Of a stretch of DNA of 64,000 nucleotides, positions 1 through 8,503 are shown in pieces. Origin of the DNA: Herbiconiux sp. SALV-R1 (lineage in GTDB: Bacteria > Actinomycetota > Actinomycetes > Actinomycetales > Microbacteriaceae); assembly GCF_013113715.1 (NCBI RefSeq), contig NZ_CP053344.1:3906001-3970000 (forward strand), given 5' to 3'. The first letter of the stretch is position 1. The number at the start of each line of letters is the position of its first letter. The notes beneath the pieces were generated by a model that saw nothing but the letters and a program-made list of their open reading frames with translations, had not been told where the DNA came from and made no database searches. The translations under genes were made by a program, and so were the position numbers.

Positions 1-121
1 CGCGCAGGTTCACCAGCACCCCGATGAACCCCGCCACCACGCTCAACACGAGCAGCACGCCGAGCGCCTTCGCCATGAACGGCAGGGCGAAGGGGTCGAT
101 GAAGAAGGCGCCGAGGTCCAC
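1..121 (-). CDS. Metal ABC transporter permease, N-terminal fragment (ABC-3 family)
   Basis: Only the first 40 codons are inside the window; the gene runs off the left edge. It reads from a GTG (119-121) and starts with VDLGAFFIDPFALPFMAKAL, then a hydrophobic stretch typical of the first membrane helix of ZnuB/MntB-type permeases. It begins directly after the stop codon of the ATPase gene (one base between), so it is the third gene of the operon and would form the membrane channel for zinc or manganese import. Function is inferred mainly from position; the family assignment from the visible N terminus alone is modest. Confidence 0.75.
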   Translation of the reverse strand, partial: MDLGAFFIDPFALPFMAKALGVLLVLSVVAGFIGVLVNLR

Positions 122-122
122 C

Positions 123-899
123 TCAGCGCACCTCGTCGTGGGTGGGCGGCTGCAGCGGCTCCCCGTCGGGCCCGAGCTCGACCTCGCTGAAGGTGTTGTG
201 CACGTTCGGCATGGTGAGCACGCTCTCCCGCTCGCCGAAGGCGACCTGGCGGCCGTTCAGCAGCATCACCCGGTCGCACACCTGCCGGGCGAGGTCGAAG
301 TCGTGGGTCGAGACGACGATCGCCACCCCCTGCGCCTTGAGCGCGAGCAGGGTGTCGATGAGGGCGGCCCGGTTGTCGTGGTCGAGGCCGTTGAACGGCT
401 CGTCGAGCAGCAGCAGCTTCGGGTTCGACACGATCGAGCGGGCGAGCACGCCGCGCTGCTGCTGACCACCCGAGAGGTCGCCGAAACGGATGCGCGCCCG
501 CTCGGTGAGCCCGACGGCGGAAAGCGCCGACGCGACTGCCGCGCGGTCGGCGGCCCCCGGCATCCTGAACCAGCCGATGGAGCGGTAGCGCCCCATCATC
601 ACGACCTGTTCGAGCGTGACGGGGAACTGCGGGTCGAGCTCGTCGTGCTGCGGCATGTAGCCGATCGCGGAGGCGTAGCGGCGCCGCGAGTCGCCGCCGT
701 CGACGATGAGCCGGCCCGCCACCTGCGGCACGAGCCCGAGGATGCCTTTCAGCAGGGTCGACTTGCCGGCGCCGTTGGGGCCGATGAGGGCGACGGCCTC
801 CCCGGCCCGCACCTCCATCGAGATGCCGGAGAGCGCCACCGTCGGCCCGTAGGCGAACGACGCGTCGTTCACCTGCAGGACGGGGGCGCTCTGGGTCAC
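123..899 (-). CDS. znuC: Metal ABC transporter ATP-binding protein (ZnuC-like)
   Basis: Cytoplasmic ATPase of a metal importer, 258 residues, the usual family size. Walker A GPNGAGKS is at residues 40-47, the Q loop and the signature LSGGQQQRG lie near residues 140-150, followed by the Walker B LLLLDEPFNGLD and the switch histidine in STHDFD. I chose the GTG at 897-899 because it begins 4 bases after the znuA stop and gives a normal ABC N terminus; an upstream start would add about 50 residues of low-complexity sequence lying inside znuA. Metal identity (Zn or Mn) rests on the His-rich binding protein and the Zur box upstream. Confidence 0.92.
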   Translation of the reverse strand: MTQSAPVLQVNDASFAYGPTVALSGISMEVRAGEAVALIGPNGAGKSTLLKGILGLVPQVAGRLIVDGGDSRRRYASAIGYMPQHDELDPQFPVTLEQVVMMGRYRSIGWFRMPGAADRAAVASALSAVGLTERARIRFGDLSGGQQQRGVLARSIVSNPKLLLLDEPFNGLDHDNRAALIDTLLALKAQGVAIVVSTHDFDLARQVCDRVMLLNGRQVAFGERESVLTMPNVHNTFSEVELGPDGEPLQPPTHDEVR

Positions 900-903
900 C
901 GCG

Positions 904-1974
904 CTAGTCTTCCAGGTCTGCGGGGAGCGCGCTCGGCGTGGCCCCCCACGACTCCAGGATGACCGTGGCGTTGTGGATCTGCGAGTCGAGGTAGGTGGCG
1001 CCGTCGCTGCCGGCGGGGCCGAGCGAGTCGCCGTAGAGAGCCTCGTCACCCGAGTACACCGTCACGCCTGCCTCGCTGGCGATGGTGTCGGCGGCCTTCG
1101 GCGAGATGGAGGCCTCCGAGAACACGGCCTTCACGCCGGTGGCCTCGATAGCGGCGACGAGCTCGTCGATCTGCGCGGCGCTCGGCTCGGCGTTGTCGTC
1201 GAAGCTCGGGATGACCGAGCCCACGTAGGTGATGCCGTAGGCGTCGACGAAGTAGGTGAAGGCGTCGTGGTTCGACACCAGCAGCCGCTTGTCGGCCGGC
1301 ACCTGGTCGACGTTCTCCCGAATCCAGTCGTCGAGCTCGGCGAGCTTCTTCTCGTAGGCGTCGGCGTTCGCCGTGAAGTCGGATGCGGCGGCCGGGTCGG
1401 CAGCGGCCAGTCCCGATTCGATGGTGGCCACCATCTGCTCGGCGCGCGCCGGGTCTGTCCAGATGTGCGGGTTGCCGCCCTCGTGCGCGTGATCGTGGTC
1501 GTCACCCGCCGCCTCGTCACCCGAGCCCTCCTCGTGCGCGTGGTCGTCTTCGGTGCCCTCTTCGTGGGCGTGCTCGTCGCCCGCCTCCTCCTCGGAGAGC
1601 TGGATGCCGGTCGACGCGTCGATGGTGACGCCGTCGAAGCCGGAGGCCGAGATGGCGTCGTCGAGCCACTCCTCCAGCCCGGCCCCGTTGATGACGAGCA
1701 CGTCGGCCGAGGCCAGCGCCGACAGGTCGGCCGCGGAGGGGTCGTAGCTGTGGGCGCTCTGGTTGGGCTGGATGAGCTGGGTGACGCTCGCCGCGTCGCC
1801 CGCGATCTCGCGGGTGAAGTCGGCGACCTGGGTGGTGGTGGCGACCACCTTCAGCCCGCCGGTGGCGCTGCCGGTGGAACCCGCATTTGTCGACGAGGCG
1901 CCGGAGGCGCACCCCGCGAGGGCGAGCGCGGAGGCCGACAGGAGCACGGGGGCGATGAGCGCGATCTTCTTCAC
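904..1974 (-). CDS. znuA: Metal-binding lipoprotein of zinc/manganese ABC transporter (ZnuA-like)
   Basis: Secreted substrate-binding lipoprotein, 356 residues. It has a signal peptide with lipobox LAGC (cysteine near residue 22), so it should be lipid-anchored outside the membrane. The cluster A-I fold is indicated by VVATTTQVADFTREIAGD and later LLVSNHDAFTYF and AVFSEASISPK. Between residues about 135 and 170 there is an acidic, histidine-rich loop with repeated DHAH and EHAHEE units, typical of zinc-binding ZnuA proteins. The start is GTG at 1972-1974. A Zur-type palindrome and a TATCAT -10-like hexamer lie just upstream, so expression should be derepressed when zinc is scarce. Confidence 0.93.
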   Translation of the reverse strand: MKKIALIAPVLLSASALALAGCASGASSTNAGSTGSATGGLKVVATTTQVADFTREIAGDAASVTQLIQPNQSAHSYDPSAADLSALASADVLVINGAGLEEWLDDAISASGFDGVTIDASTGIQLSEEEAGDEHAHEEGTEDDHAHEEGSGDEAAGDDHDHAHEGGNPHIWTDPARAEQMVATIESGLAAADPAAASDFTANADAYEKKLAELDDWIRENVDQVPADKRLLVSNHDAFTYFVDAYGITYVGSVIPSFDDNAEPSAAQIDELVAAIEATGVKAVFSEASISPKAADTIASEAGVTVYSGDEALYGDSLGPAGSDGATYLDSQIHNATVILESWGATPSALPADLED

Positions 1975-1989
1975 GCCCCCGAGCCTAGA

Positions 1990-2004
1990 TGATAATGATT
2001 ATCA
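1990..2004. promoter_or_regulatory. Zur box upstream of znuA
   Basis: The 15-mer TGATAATGATTATCA is palindromic except for its central base and matches the actinobacterial Zur operator type (TGAWAATNATTWTCA). It ends 15 bases before the znuA start and overlaps a possible -10 (TATCAT, minus strand 1994-1989), so bound Zur would block the promoter. It sits only 8 bases after the end of bkdC. Confidence 0.85.
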
Positions 2005-2012
2005 ACACCAAA

Positions 2013-3434
2013 TCAGTCCAGTAGAAGCGCAGGCTCCTCGATGATCGAGGCGACGTCGGCGACGAAGCGGCTCGCCACGTCTCCGTCGACGACACGGTGG
2101 TCGAAGCTCGCGCCGATGGTGGTGACGAAGCGCGGGCGCACCTCGCCGTCGACCACCCAGGGCTTCTGCTTGATGGTGCCGAGCGCCACGATGCCCACCT
2201 CGCCCGGGTTGAGGATGGGCGTTCCGGTGTCCATGCCGAACACGCCGATGTTGGTGATGGTGATGGTGCCGCCCGCCATGTCGGCGGGAGAGGTGCGGCC
2301 CTCGCGCGCCGTGAGGGTGAGCTGCTCGAGGGCCTCGGCGAGGCCGCGCATCGAGAGGTCGTGCGCGTCTTTGATGTTCGGCACGATGAGCCCGCGCGGG
2401 GTGGCCGCCGCGATGCCGAGGTTCACGTAGTTTCGCACCACGATCTCCTTCTCGGTCCACGCCGAATTCACCATGGGGTTCCGGCGCACGGCCCAGATGA
2501 GCGCCTTGGCCATGATGAGCAGCGGCGAGATCTTCACCCCGGTGAAGTCGGGCGAGCTCTTCAGCCGCTTCACGTACTCCATGGTGCGGGTGGCGTCGAC
2601 GTCGACGAACAGGCTCACGTGGGGCGCGGTGAACGCGCTCGCCACCATCGCCTTCGCGATCTGCTTGCGCATGCCCTTGACGGGGATGTACTCCTCGCGC
2701 ACCGGCGCCCACTGCGGGGTCTCGATGTTGTGGAACACCTTCGCCTGGTCGGCGTGACGGATGACGTCTTCGCGGGTGATGTCGCCGATGAGCCCGGTGG
2801 GCGTCACCTCGTTGAGGTCGACCCCGAGGTCTTTCGCGAGCTTGCGGATGGGCGGCTTGGCGATGACGGGCACGCCCGGGATGGGCTGGTGCACGCGGGC
2901 CTCGCGCGTGGCCGGCCGCTTGGCGTCGGGGCTCTCGCCGATCGCGGGGATGGCGGCGCCGGCGCGGGAGCGGGCGGTGCGACGGCTCGCCACGTGCCCC
3001 TTGATGCCGTAGCCGACGAGCACGGCGCCCGAGGTCTCGGGGGCAGGGGTCGGAGCCGGTGCGGTGGCGGGGGTGCCGGCCCGCGCATCCGTGGCCGTGG
3101 CGGTGCCCGCGGCCGAGGCGGCCGCCGCATCCGGCAGCGTCACGGTGCCGAGGATCTCGGTGGCGGCGACCGCGGGCGGCGCCTCCTGGCCGTCGCTCGC
3201 GTTCACGGCGATGATCGCCGTGCCCACGTCGACGGTCGTGCCCTCGGGCACCAGCAGGTTCTCGACCGTGCCGGCGAACGGCGACGGCAGCTCGACGAGC
3301 GATTTGGCGGTCTCGATCTCGACGATCACCTGGTTGATCTCGATGGCGTCGCCGGGGGCGACCTTCCAGGAGACGATCTCGGCCTCGGTGAGACCCTCGC
3401 CCACGTCGGGCAGATGGAACTGTGCGCTGGTCAT
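2013..3434 (-). CDS. bkdC: Branched-chain alpha-keto acid dehydrogenase E2 (dihydrolipoamide acyltransferase)
   Basis: Core acyltransferase of a 2-oxo acid dehydrogenase complex, 473 residues. Order: one N-terminal lipoyl domain with lipoylated Lys44 in the [10 protein letters not shown] motif, an Ala/Pro/Thr-rich linker, a peripheral-subunit-binding domain ([17 protein letters not shown], about residues 190-225), and a CoA-dependent acyltransferase domain ending with the catalytic FDHRVVDGD. It transfers acyl groups from E1 to CoA. A start further upstream would read through the bkdB-bkdC junction, so I use the ATG at 3434, preceded by GGGAGAA. It is last in the operon; no E3 (lipoamide dehydrogenase) gene is in the window. 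Confidence 0.93.
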   Translation of the reverse strand: MTSAQFHLPDVGEGLTEAEIVSWKVAPGDAIEINQVIVEIETAKSLVELPSPFAGTVENLLVPEGTTVDVGTAIIAVNASDGQEAPPAVAATEILGTVTLPDAAAASAAGTATATDARAGTPATAPAPTPAPETSGAVLVGYGIKGHVASRRTARSRAGAAIPAIGESPDAKRPATREARVHQPIPGVPVIAKPPIRKLAKDLGVDLNEVTPTGLIGDITREDVIRHADQAKVFHNIETPQWAPVREEYIPVKGMRKQIAKAMVASAFTAPHVSLFVDVDATRTMEYVKRLKSSPDFTGVKISPLLIMAKALIWAVRRNPMVNSAWTEKEIVVRNYVNLGIAAATPRGLIVPNIKDAHDLSMRGLAEALEQLTLTAREGRTSPADMAGGTITITNIGVFGMDTGTPILNPGEVGIVALGTIKQKPWVVDGEVRPRFVTTIGASFDHRVVDGDVASRFVADVASIIEEPALLLD

Positions 3435-3454
3435 CGGATTCTCCCGGTGTCGGT

Positions 3455-4504
3455 TCAGTAGGCCATCACCCGGTCGACCGCCTCCATGATGCGGTCGGCA
3501 TCGGGGAGGTACAGCGTCTCGAGCTTGGCCGGCGGGAACGGGGTGTCGAAGCCGGAGACGCGGAGCACCGGCGCCTGCAGCGAGTAGAAGGCGCGCTCGG
3601 CGACGGTCGCGGCGATCTCGGAGCCGACGCTGACGAACCCGGGGGCCTCCTGCGCCACCACGAGCCGGCCGGTCTTCGTGACCGAGTCGAGGATGGGGCC
3701 GTAGTCGACGGGGCTGAGCGACCGCAGGTCGACGACCTCGGCGCTCACTCCCTCGCCCGCCGCGATCTCGGCAGCGGCCATGAGCACGCTCACCATCGCG
3801 CCGTGGGCGAGCAGGGTGACGTCGGTGCCCGTGCGCACCACGCGGCTGGCGTGCAGCGGCGCGGCGGTGCCGGCGAAGTCGACCGGGCCCTTCGGCCAGT
3901 AGCGGCTCTTCGGCTCGAAGAACATGACCGGGTCGTTCGAGGCGATCGACTCCTGGATCATCCAGTACGCGTCGTTCGGCGTCGACGGGCTCACCACGCG
4001 GAGGCCCGCGGTGTGGGCGAAGTACGCCTCGGGGCTCTCCTGGTGGTGCTCGACGGCGCCGATGTGCCCGCCGTAGGGCACCCGGATGACCACGGGCATC
4101 GAGAAGGCGCCCTGGCCGCGGTTCGTCAGTTTCGCCAGTTGCGAGGTGATCTGGTCGAAGCCGGGGTAGATGAAGCCGTCGAACTGGATCTCGCACACCG
4201 GGCGGTAGCCGCGCATCGCGAGGCCGATCGCGGTGCCGATGATGCCCGACTCGGCGAGGGGGGTGTCGACGACGCGGTCTTTCCCGAACTCGGCCTGCAG
4301 GCCCTCGGTGACACGGAACACGCCGCCCAGGGCCCCGATGTCCTCACCCATCAGCAGCACCTTGGGGTCGTCGGCGAGCGCCTGCCTGAGCCCGGCGTTG
4401 AGCGCCCGCGCCATGGGCAGCTCCTCGACCCGGGAGGCCGCGGCAGCAGCATCCGGTGCCGAGGTCGCCGAAGCCCCCGGAGTCGTCGTCGTCTCGATGC
4501 TCAT
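3455..4504 (-). CDS. bkdB: Branched-chain alpha-keto acid dehydrogenase E1 beta subunit
   Basis: Transketolase-like beta subunit, 349 residues, with a Thr/Ala-rich N-terminal tail of about 25 residues followed by the conserved [11 protein letters not shown] and [17 protein letters not shown] segments. [27 protein letters not shown] (pyrimidine-binding region) and the C-terminal transketolase domain ([14 protein letters not shown] onward) are all recognisable. It forms the alpha2beta2 E1 with BkdA. The ATG overlaps the bkdA stop codon by 4 bases (ATGA), which implies translational coupling. Confidence 0.93.
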   Translation of the reverse strand: MSIETTTTPGASATSAPDAAAAASRVEELPMARALNAGLRQALADDPKVLLMGEDIGALGGVFRVTEGLQAEFGKDRVVDTPLAESGIIGTAIGLAMRGYRPVCEIQFDGFIYPGFDQITSQLAKLTNRGQGAFSMPVVIRVPYGGHIGAVEHHQESPEAYFAHTAGLRVVSPSTPNDAYWMIQESIASNDPVMFFEPKSRYWPKGPVDFAGTAAPLHASRVVRTGTDVTLLAHGAMVSVLMAAAEIAAGEGVSAEVVDLRSLSPVDYGPILDSVTKTGRLVVAQEAPGFVSVGSEIAATVAERAFYSLQAPVLRVSGFDTPFPPAKLETLYLPDADRIMEAVDRVMAY

Positions 4505-5622
4505 GCCGTCTCCTCCTCGAACGAGGCCTCGTAGCGTTCGAGCCACAGCTTCTGCTCGGCCATCACGGGGTGCGGCTCGGAGTAGACGTGGTCGAACATG
4601 GTGGCGGCCGCCGGCGCCTCGAGGGCGAGCGTGCGGTGGCGGATGTCGGCGGCGAAGTCGTCGGCCTCGGTCTTCACCTCGGCGAAGAAGGCGTCGCCCT
4701 CGCCGAGCGACCTGAGGTACTTCTCGAACCGCGCGATGGGGTCGCGCGACACCCAGAGCGCGTGCTCGGCGGGGTCGGCGTACTTCGTGGGGTCGTCGGA
4801 GGAGGTGTGGGCGCCGATGCGGTAGGTGAGCGCCTCGATGAACTGCGGGCCGTTGCCGCCGCGCGCCTCGTCGAGGTGCTTCGTGGTCACCGCGAAGCTC
4901 GCCAGCACGTCGTTGCCGTCGATCTGCACGCTCGGAATGCCGAAGCCCCGCGAGCGGAGGTAGAGCGGCGTGCGCGACTGCACCGAGACGGGCACCGAGA
5001 TGGCCCACTGGTTGTTCTGCAGGAAGAACACGTTCGGCGACTGGTTCGACGCCGAGAACACGAAGGCCTCGCTCACGTCGCCCTGCGAGGTGGAGCCGTC
5101 TCCGAAGTAGCACAGCACCGCCGCGTCGACGGAGTCGTCGCCCGTGCCCACCACGCCGTCGCGCTGCAGGCCCATCGCGTAGCCGGTGGCGTGCAGCGCG
5201 TGCGAGCCGATCACCAGGCAGTAGCCGTGCACGTTGCCGTTCGTGGGGTCGGTCGGGTCCCATCCGCCGTGCGTGGTGCCGCGGAGGAGCTCGACCACGC
5301 CGAGCATGTCGACCCCGCGCACCTTGGCGACGGAGTGCTCGCGGTAGGAGGGGAAGATGTGGTCTTGCGGGCGGGCGGCGAAGGCCGAGCCCACCTGGGC
5401 GCCCTCCTGCCCGTGGCTCGGCACCCAGAGCGCCATCTGCCCCTGCCGCTGCAGGTTGGTGCCCTCGAGGTCGAAGCGGCGCACGACGGCCATCTGGCGG
5501 TAGAACTCGCGCAGATCGCCCTCGCCGAGGCGGTCGAGGTAGCCGGCGTACTCCTCGGCGGCCTCGGTGGGGGCGAACTGCCCCTCGGTCGTGAGGAACC
5601 TCACGGGTGCGGTGTCGGTCAT
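4501..5622 (-). CDS. bkdA: Branched-chain alpha-keto acid dehydrogenase E1 alpha subunit
   Basis: Thiamine-diphosphate-binding alpha subunit, 373 residues. Visible landmarks are SHGQEGAQVGSAFA, FPSYREHSVA, the ThDP motif GDGSTSQGDVSEAFVFS and NNQWAISVPV, then YRIGAHTSSDDPTKYAD near the phosphorylation-loop region. It decarboxylates branched-chain 2-keto acids to feed branched (iso/anteiso) fatty-acid primers or valine/leucine/isoleucine catabolism. Its start codon overlaps the stop of the upstream aminotransferase gene by 4 bases, and its end overlaps bkdB, so three products are translated from one mRNA. A pyruvate-specific complex is less likely because actinobacterial PDH uses AceE. Confidence 0.9.
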   Translation of the reverse strand: MTDTAPVRFLTTEGQFAPTEAAEEYAGYLDRLGEGDLREFYRQMAVVRRFDLEGTNLQRQGQMALWVPSHGQEGAQVGSAFAARPQDHIFPSYREHSVAKVRGVDMLGVVELLRGTTHGGWDPTDPTNGNVHGYCLVIGSHALHATGYAMGLQRDGVVGTGDDSVDAAVLCYFGDGSTSQGDVSEAFVFSASNQSPNVFFLQNNQWAISVPVSVQSRTPLYLRSRGFGIPSVQIDGNDVLASFAVTTKHLDEARGGNGPQFIEALTYRIGAHTSSDDPTKYADPAEHALWVSRDPIARFEKYLRSLGEGDAFFAEVKTEADDFAADIRHRTLALEAPAAATMFDHVYSEPHPVMAEQKLWLERYEASFEEETA

Positions 5623-6704
5623 GCGATCTCCCTCATGATCTGAGCGGATGCGGCGAGCACGTTCTCGACGGACTCCTCCTCGCCGATGGTGAGCCTGACG
5701 CCGTCGGGCAGGTACGCCCTGGCGATGATGCCGTGGTCGCGGAAGATCCCCAGCGCCCGCTCGGTGTGCTCGCCCGTGGGGTACCAGACGAAGTTGCCGT
5801 GCGGACGGGGGATGGTGGTCCACCCCTGCTCCACGAGGAAGTCGTAGATGGCGTCGCGGCGGGCGGCGATGTCGGCGACGCGGGCGCGCAGTTCGTCGCC
5901 GCGGTCGAGTGAAGCGATGGCGGCGACCTGGGCGTGGTCGGTGAGGCTGAGCGGCATCGCGGCGATGCGGGCGGCGGCGAACACCTCGGCCGGGCCGATG
6001 CCGTATCCGATGCGGAGACCGGCGAGCCCGTAGGCCTTCGAGAAGGTGCGGAGGATGACGAGGTTCGGGTACCGGCGCACCAGCGTGCGGCCGTTCACCG
6101 CCGTGGGGTCGGTGACGAACTCGGCGTAGGCCTCGTCGAGGATGACCAGCACGTCGGCGGGCACCTTCTGCATGAACGACTCGAACTCGGCGGCGGTGAC
6201 GATGGCGGAGGTGGGGTTGTTCGGGGTGCAGACGAGCACGAGCCGCGTGCGCTCGGTGATGGCGGCGGCCATCGCGTCGAGGTCGTGGCGGTGGTCGGGT
6301 GTGTTCGGCACGGCGACCTTCACGGCCGAGGGCAGCACGGTCATCCACGGGTACACCTCGAAGGAGCGCCAGGAGTAGACGACCTCGTCGCCCGGGCCGG
6401 CCGCCGCGAGGGTGAGCTGCACGAGCAGGGCCACCGAGCCCGCGGCGAGGATGACCTCGTCGGGCTCCACGCCCCACTCGGCGGCGATGCGCGCCGTGAC
6501 CTCGGGGGCTGCGGCGTTCGGGTAGCGGTGGAGCGTGCGGGTGGCGGCGTCGACGGCCTCGAGCACTCCGGGCAGCGGGTCGAACGGGTTCTCGTTCGAC
6601 GACAGCTTGAAGCCGGAAGGAGCCGCCTGACCCTGTCGGTAGGCGGGGAGGGCGAGGATCTCGGGGCGCAGCTTGACCGGGCTGCTCGCAGTGCCGGAAC
6701 TCAT
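5619..6704 (-). CDS. hisC: Histidinol-phosphate / aromatic aminotransferase family protein
   Basis: Fold-type I PLP aminotransferase of 361 residues, HisC subfamily. The N terminus has KLSSNENPFDPLP, the central part DEAYAEFV, and the PLP lysine is in the FSKAYGLAGLRIGYG segment; the C terminus contains the usual HGNFVWYP. In actinobacteria, second HisC-like copies often act on aromatic or branched-chain amino acids (Pat type); overlap of its stop with the bkdA start suggests it supplies keto acids to the Bkd complex rather than histidine, but this is inference. A TAAGAT hexamer six bases before the ATG predicts a leaderless mRNA starting at the start codon, inside the end of the GNAT gene region. 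Confidence 0.85.
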   Translation of the reverse strand: MSSGTASSPVKLRPEILALPAYRQGQAAPSGFKLSSNENPFDPLPGVLEAVDAATRTLHRYPNAAAPEVTARIAAEWGVEPDEVILAAGSVALLVQLTLAAAGPGDEVVYSWRSFEVYPWMTVLPSAVKVAVPNTPDHRHDLDAMAAAITERTRLVLVCTPNNPTSAIVTAAEFESFMQKVPADVLVILDEAYAEFVTDPTAVNGRTLVRRYPNLVILRTFSKAYGLAGLRIGYGIGPAEVFAAARIAAMPLSLTDHAQVAAIASLDRGDELRARVADIAARRDAIYDFLVEQGWTTIPRPHGNFVWYPTGEHTERALGIFRDHGIIARAYLPDGVRLTIGEEESVENVLAASAQIMREIA

Positions 6705-6713
6705 CCGTTCATC

Positions 6714-7307
6714 TTAGTTCTCGCTGTGAAAGCGGCTCCGGAATATAGGCCACTCCTCGGCGAGCATCGCGTAGACGAGGGTGTCGGTCCACTCCCCTTT
6801 GAAGAACTCGTCTCTCACGAAGTGAGCCTCGCGACGCATGCCGAGCCGGTCGGCGAGCCGAGCGGATGCGTCGTTCCGCGCGTCGAGCCGGGCGATCACG
6901 CGGTGAAGTCCGAACTCGTCGAAGGCCAGCCGCAGCATCTCGTGCGCGGCTTCGGTGGCGTAGCCGTGGCCTGCCACGTCGGCGGCCATCGCGTAGCCGA
7001 GCTCGCCCCGCGCATCCGTCTCGCTGTCGAACTTCAGCAGCACCTCACCGATGACGCGGCGCTCGGCGCGCAGCTCCATCGCCAGCACCAGCCACTGCCC
7101 GGGGGCGGAGACGACACCCTGCTTCGTGCGGCCGGCGATCGCCTCGCGCACCTGCTCGGGCGTGCGCACCGGCCAGGGGATGTACCGCACCACCTCGGGG
7201 TCGGAGTGGTAGCGCAGCAGGTCGTGGAGGTCGCCCTCCCGGTGCGGCCGCAGGTCGAGGCGGGGCGTCGCGACGGGGTAGTCGGGTGCCCAGAGGGTGC
7301 TCACCAT
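6714..7307 (-). CDS. GNAT family N-acetyltransferase (RimJ/RimL type)
   Basis: 197-residue acetyltransferase. The N-terminal TPRLDLRPHREGDLHDLLRY is the typical RimJ/RimL beta1-alpha1 start, followed by IGEVLLKFD, ELGYAMAADVAGHGYATEA (acetyl-CoA pyrophosphate-binding loop in the V/I-x-x-x-x-x-G-x-G/A position) and HRVIARLDARNDASARLADRLGM. It probably acetylates an N-terminal or small amine, but the substrate cannot be read from sequence. Ribosome-binding site is weak (GAGG one base before ATG). It reads in the same direction as hisC and is only 9 bases from its start codon. Confidence 0.85.
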   Translation of the reverse strand: MVSTLWAPDYPVATPRLDLRPHREGDLHDLLRYHSDPEVVRYIPWPVRTPEQVREAIAGRTKQGVVSAPGQWLVLAMELRAERRVIGEVLLKFDSETDARGELGYAMAADVAGHGYATEAAHEMLRLAFDEFGLHRVIARLDARNDASARLADRLGMRREAHFVRDEFFKGEWTDTLVYAMLAEEWPIFRSRFHSEN

Positions 7308-7367
7308 GCCTCGACTCTGACATCTCCGGCCGTTCCGCGGAACACCCCGACCTGGGATAGTGGGGTC

Positions 7368-7769
7368 ATGCGCAGATTCCTGGTCTCCCTCATCGCGAAC
7401 GCCATCGCCCTGTGGCTCACCACGCTCATCGTCGCCGGGGTCAAGATCGACTCCTTCGGAGACGACGGCGCGCTCGACACCATCCTCACCTACCTCTTCG
7501 TCGCCCTCATCTTCGGCATCGTGAACGGCATCATCGGCAGTGCCATCCGCATCGTCGCGTTCCCGCTCTACATCCTCACGCTCGGCATCATCGCGCTGTT
7601 CGTCAACGCGCTGCTGCTCTGGCTGGTGTCGGTGGTGACCGGCTGGTTCGGCTTCGGCCTCGTGGTCGACGGCTTCTGGAGCACCGTCTTCGGCGCCCTC
7701 GTGCTCGCCATCCTCTCGGCGATCATCGGCGCGATCCTCCGCCCGCTGGCGGGTCGTCGCGACCGCTGA
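7368..7769 (+). CDS. Phage holin family 4-like small integral membrane protein
   Basis: 133 residues with four hydrophobic helices: RRFLVSLIANAIALWLTTLI, a second at about residues 39-60 with GIVNGIIGS, a third FPLYILTLGIIALFVNALLL, and a fourth near the end, closing with RPLAGRRDR. This is the pattern of the widespread bacterial phage_holin_4_2 (YvlD-like) family; despite the name, these are mostly chromosomal membrane proteins of unknown role. A GATAGT hexamer six bases before the ATG suggests a leaderless transcript. No partner gene is apparent. Confidence 0.8.
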   Translation: MRRFLVSLIANAIALWLTTLIVAGVKIDSFGDDGALDTILTYLFVALIFGIVNGIIGSAIRIVAFPLYILTLGIIALFVNALLLWLVSVVTGWFGFGLVVDGFWSTVFGALVLAILSAIIGAILRPLAGRRDR

Positions 7770-7788
7770 GGTCTCCGGGCGCGGGCCC

Positions 7789-8433
7789 TCAGGGTGCGTC
7801 GCCTGGTGCGAGGTCTCCGGGGGCCAGTCCGAGCATCCGTTCCATCACCTGCGCGATGAGCAGCCGCTGACCCCCCGTGCCGCCGCGCAGCACCATGGCC
7901 TGGGCGTTGGCGCCGTCGATCAGCGCGATCACCTGCCTCGCCACCGCGGGTGGGTCGTCGGTCGCCAGGCAGCCGGATGCGACCCCCGCCTCGACGAGGT
8001 CGGTCACCACCGCGTGCCAGGCCGCCATGTGCTCCCGCACCGCTTCGGCGAGCGCCTCGTTGCGCCTGCCGAGACCCCAGGCCTCGACCCAGACCACGGT
8101 CGTCGCGTCGCGCGCCGGGTCGAGCAGGGTGCGGATGAGCGCGGCGAGAGCGGCGACCTCGCCGTCGGCGTGCGCCCCCACGCGCACGGCCGCCAGCAGC
8201 GCGGCGACCTCGTCGAGCTCCGCTCCGACGATCGCCGAGTAGGTGCGGGCGACCAGCGCGTCCATGCTCGGCTCGTAGTGGGCGACGAGGGCCGGGGCCA
8301 CCGCCGCCCGGGCGGCCACGGCTCGCAGCGTGAGGGCGCTGAGCCCCTCCTCGAGGGCGAGTTCGCGCGCGGTGGCGGCGAGCTGCGCGGCCCGCTCGTC
8401 TGCGCTCAGGCGGATGCGCGGGGGTCTTGACAT
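7789..8433 (-). CDS. TetR family transcriptional regulator
   Basis: 214 residues, the normal TetR length. The N-terminal HTH is seen as AQLAATARELALEEGLSALTLRAVAARAAVAPALVAHYEP (about residues 15-55, shortened here to its key parts: LTLRAVAARAAV as the turn-recognition region). The C-terminal ligand-binding helices include VVWVEAWGLGRRNEALAEAVREH and a last helix with ALIDGANAQAMVL. It is divergent from the agmatine deiminase gene and a perfect inverted repeat lies between the two start codons, so it most likely represses both itself and the deiminase-amidase pair. Strong Shine-Dalgarno GGAGGGAT precedes the ATG. Confidence 0.9.
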   Translation of the reverse strand: MSRPPRIRLSADERAAQLAATARELALEEGLSALTLRAVAARAAVAPALVAHYEPSMDALVARTYSAIVGAELDEVAALLAAVRVGAHADGEVAALAALIRTLLDPARDATTVVWVEAWGLGRRNEALAEAVREHMAAWHAVVTDLVEAGVASGCLATDDPPAVARQVIALIDGANAQAMVLRGGTGGQRLLIAQVMERMLGLAPGDLAPGDAP

Positions 8434-8465
8434 GGCGATCCCTCCTTCCGTAGCCTCGGTGCCAT

Positions 8466-8489
8466 CTTATTGATCGCGTGATCAATAAG
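8466..8489. promoter_or_regulatory. Palindromic TetR operator
   Basis: Perfect inverted repeat: left arm CTTATTGATC (8466-8475), 4-base spacer GCGT, right arm GATCAATAAG (8480-8489). It sits between divergent tetR and agmatine deiminase genes, 14 bases before the deiminase ATG and 32 bases before tetR. Arm length and position are typical for a TetR-family dimer operator. Confidence 0.85.
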
Positions 8490-8503
8490 CGAGAGGAGCG
8501 GTG

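Noticed and set aside
2097-3461. Long plus-strand open frame opposite bkdC
   Set aside because: Typical shadow of a G+C-rich gene; the minus frame has clear lipoyl and catalytic motifs. The same applies to other long frames opposite bkdA, gyrB, gyrA, trxB and the pkn genes.
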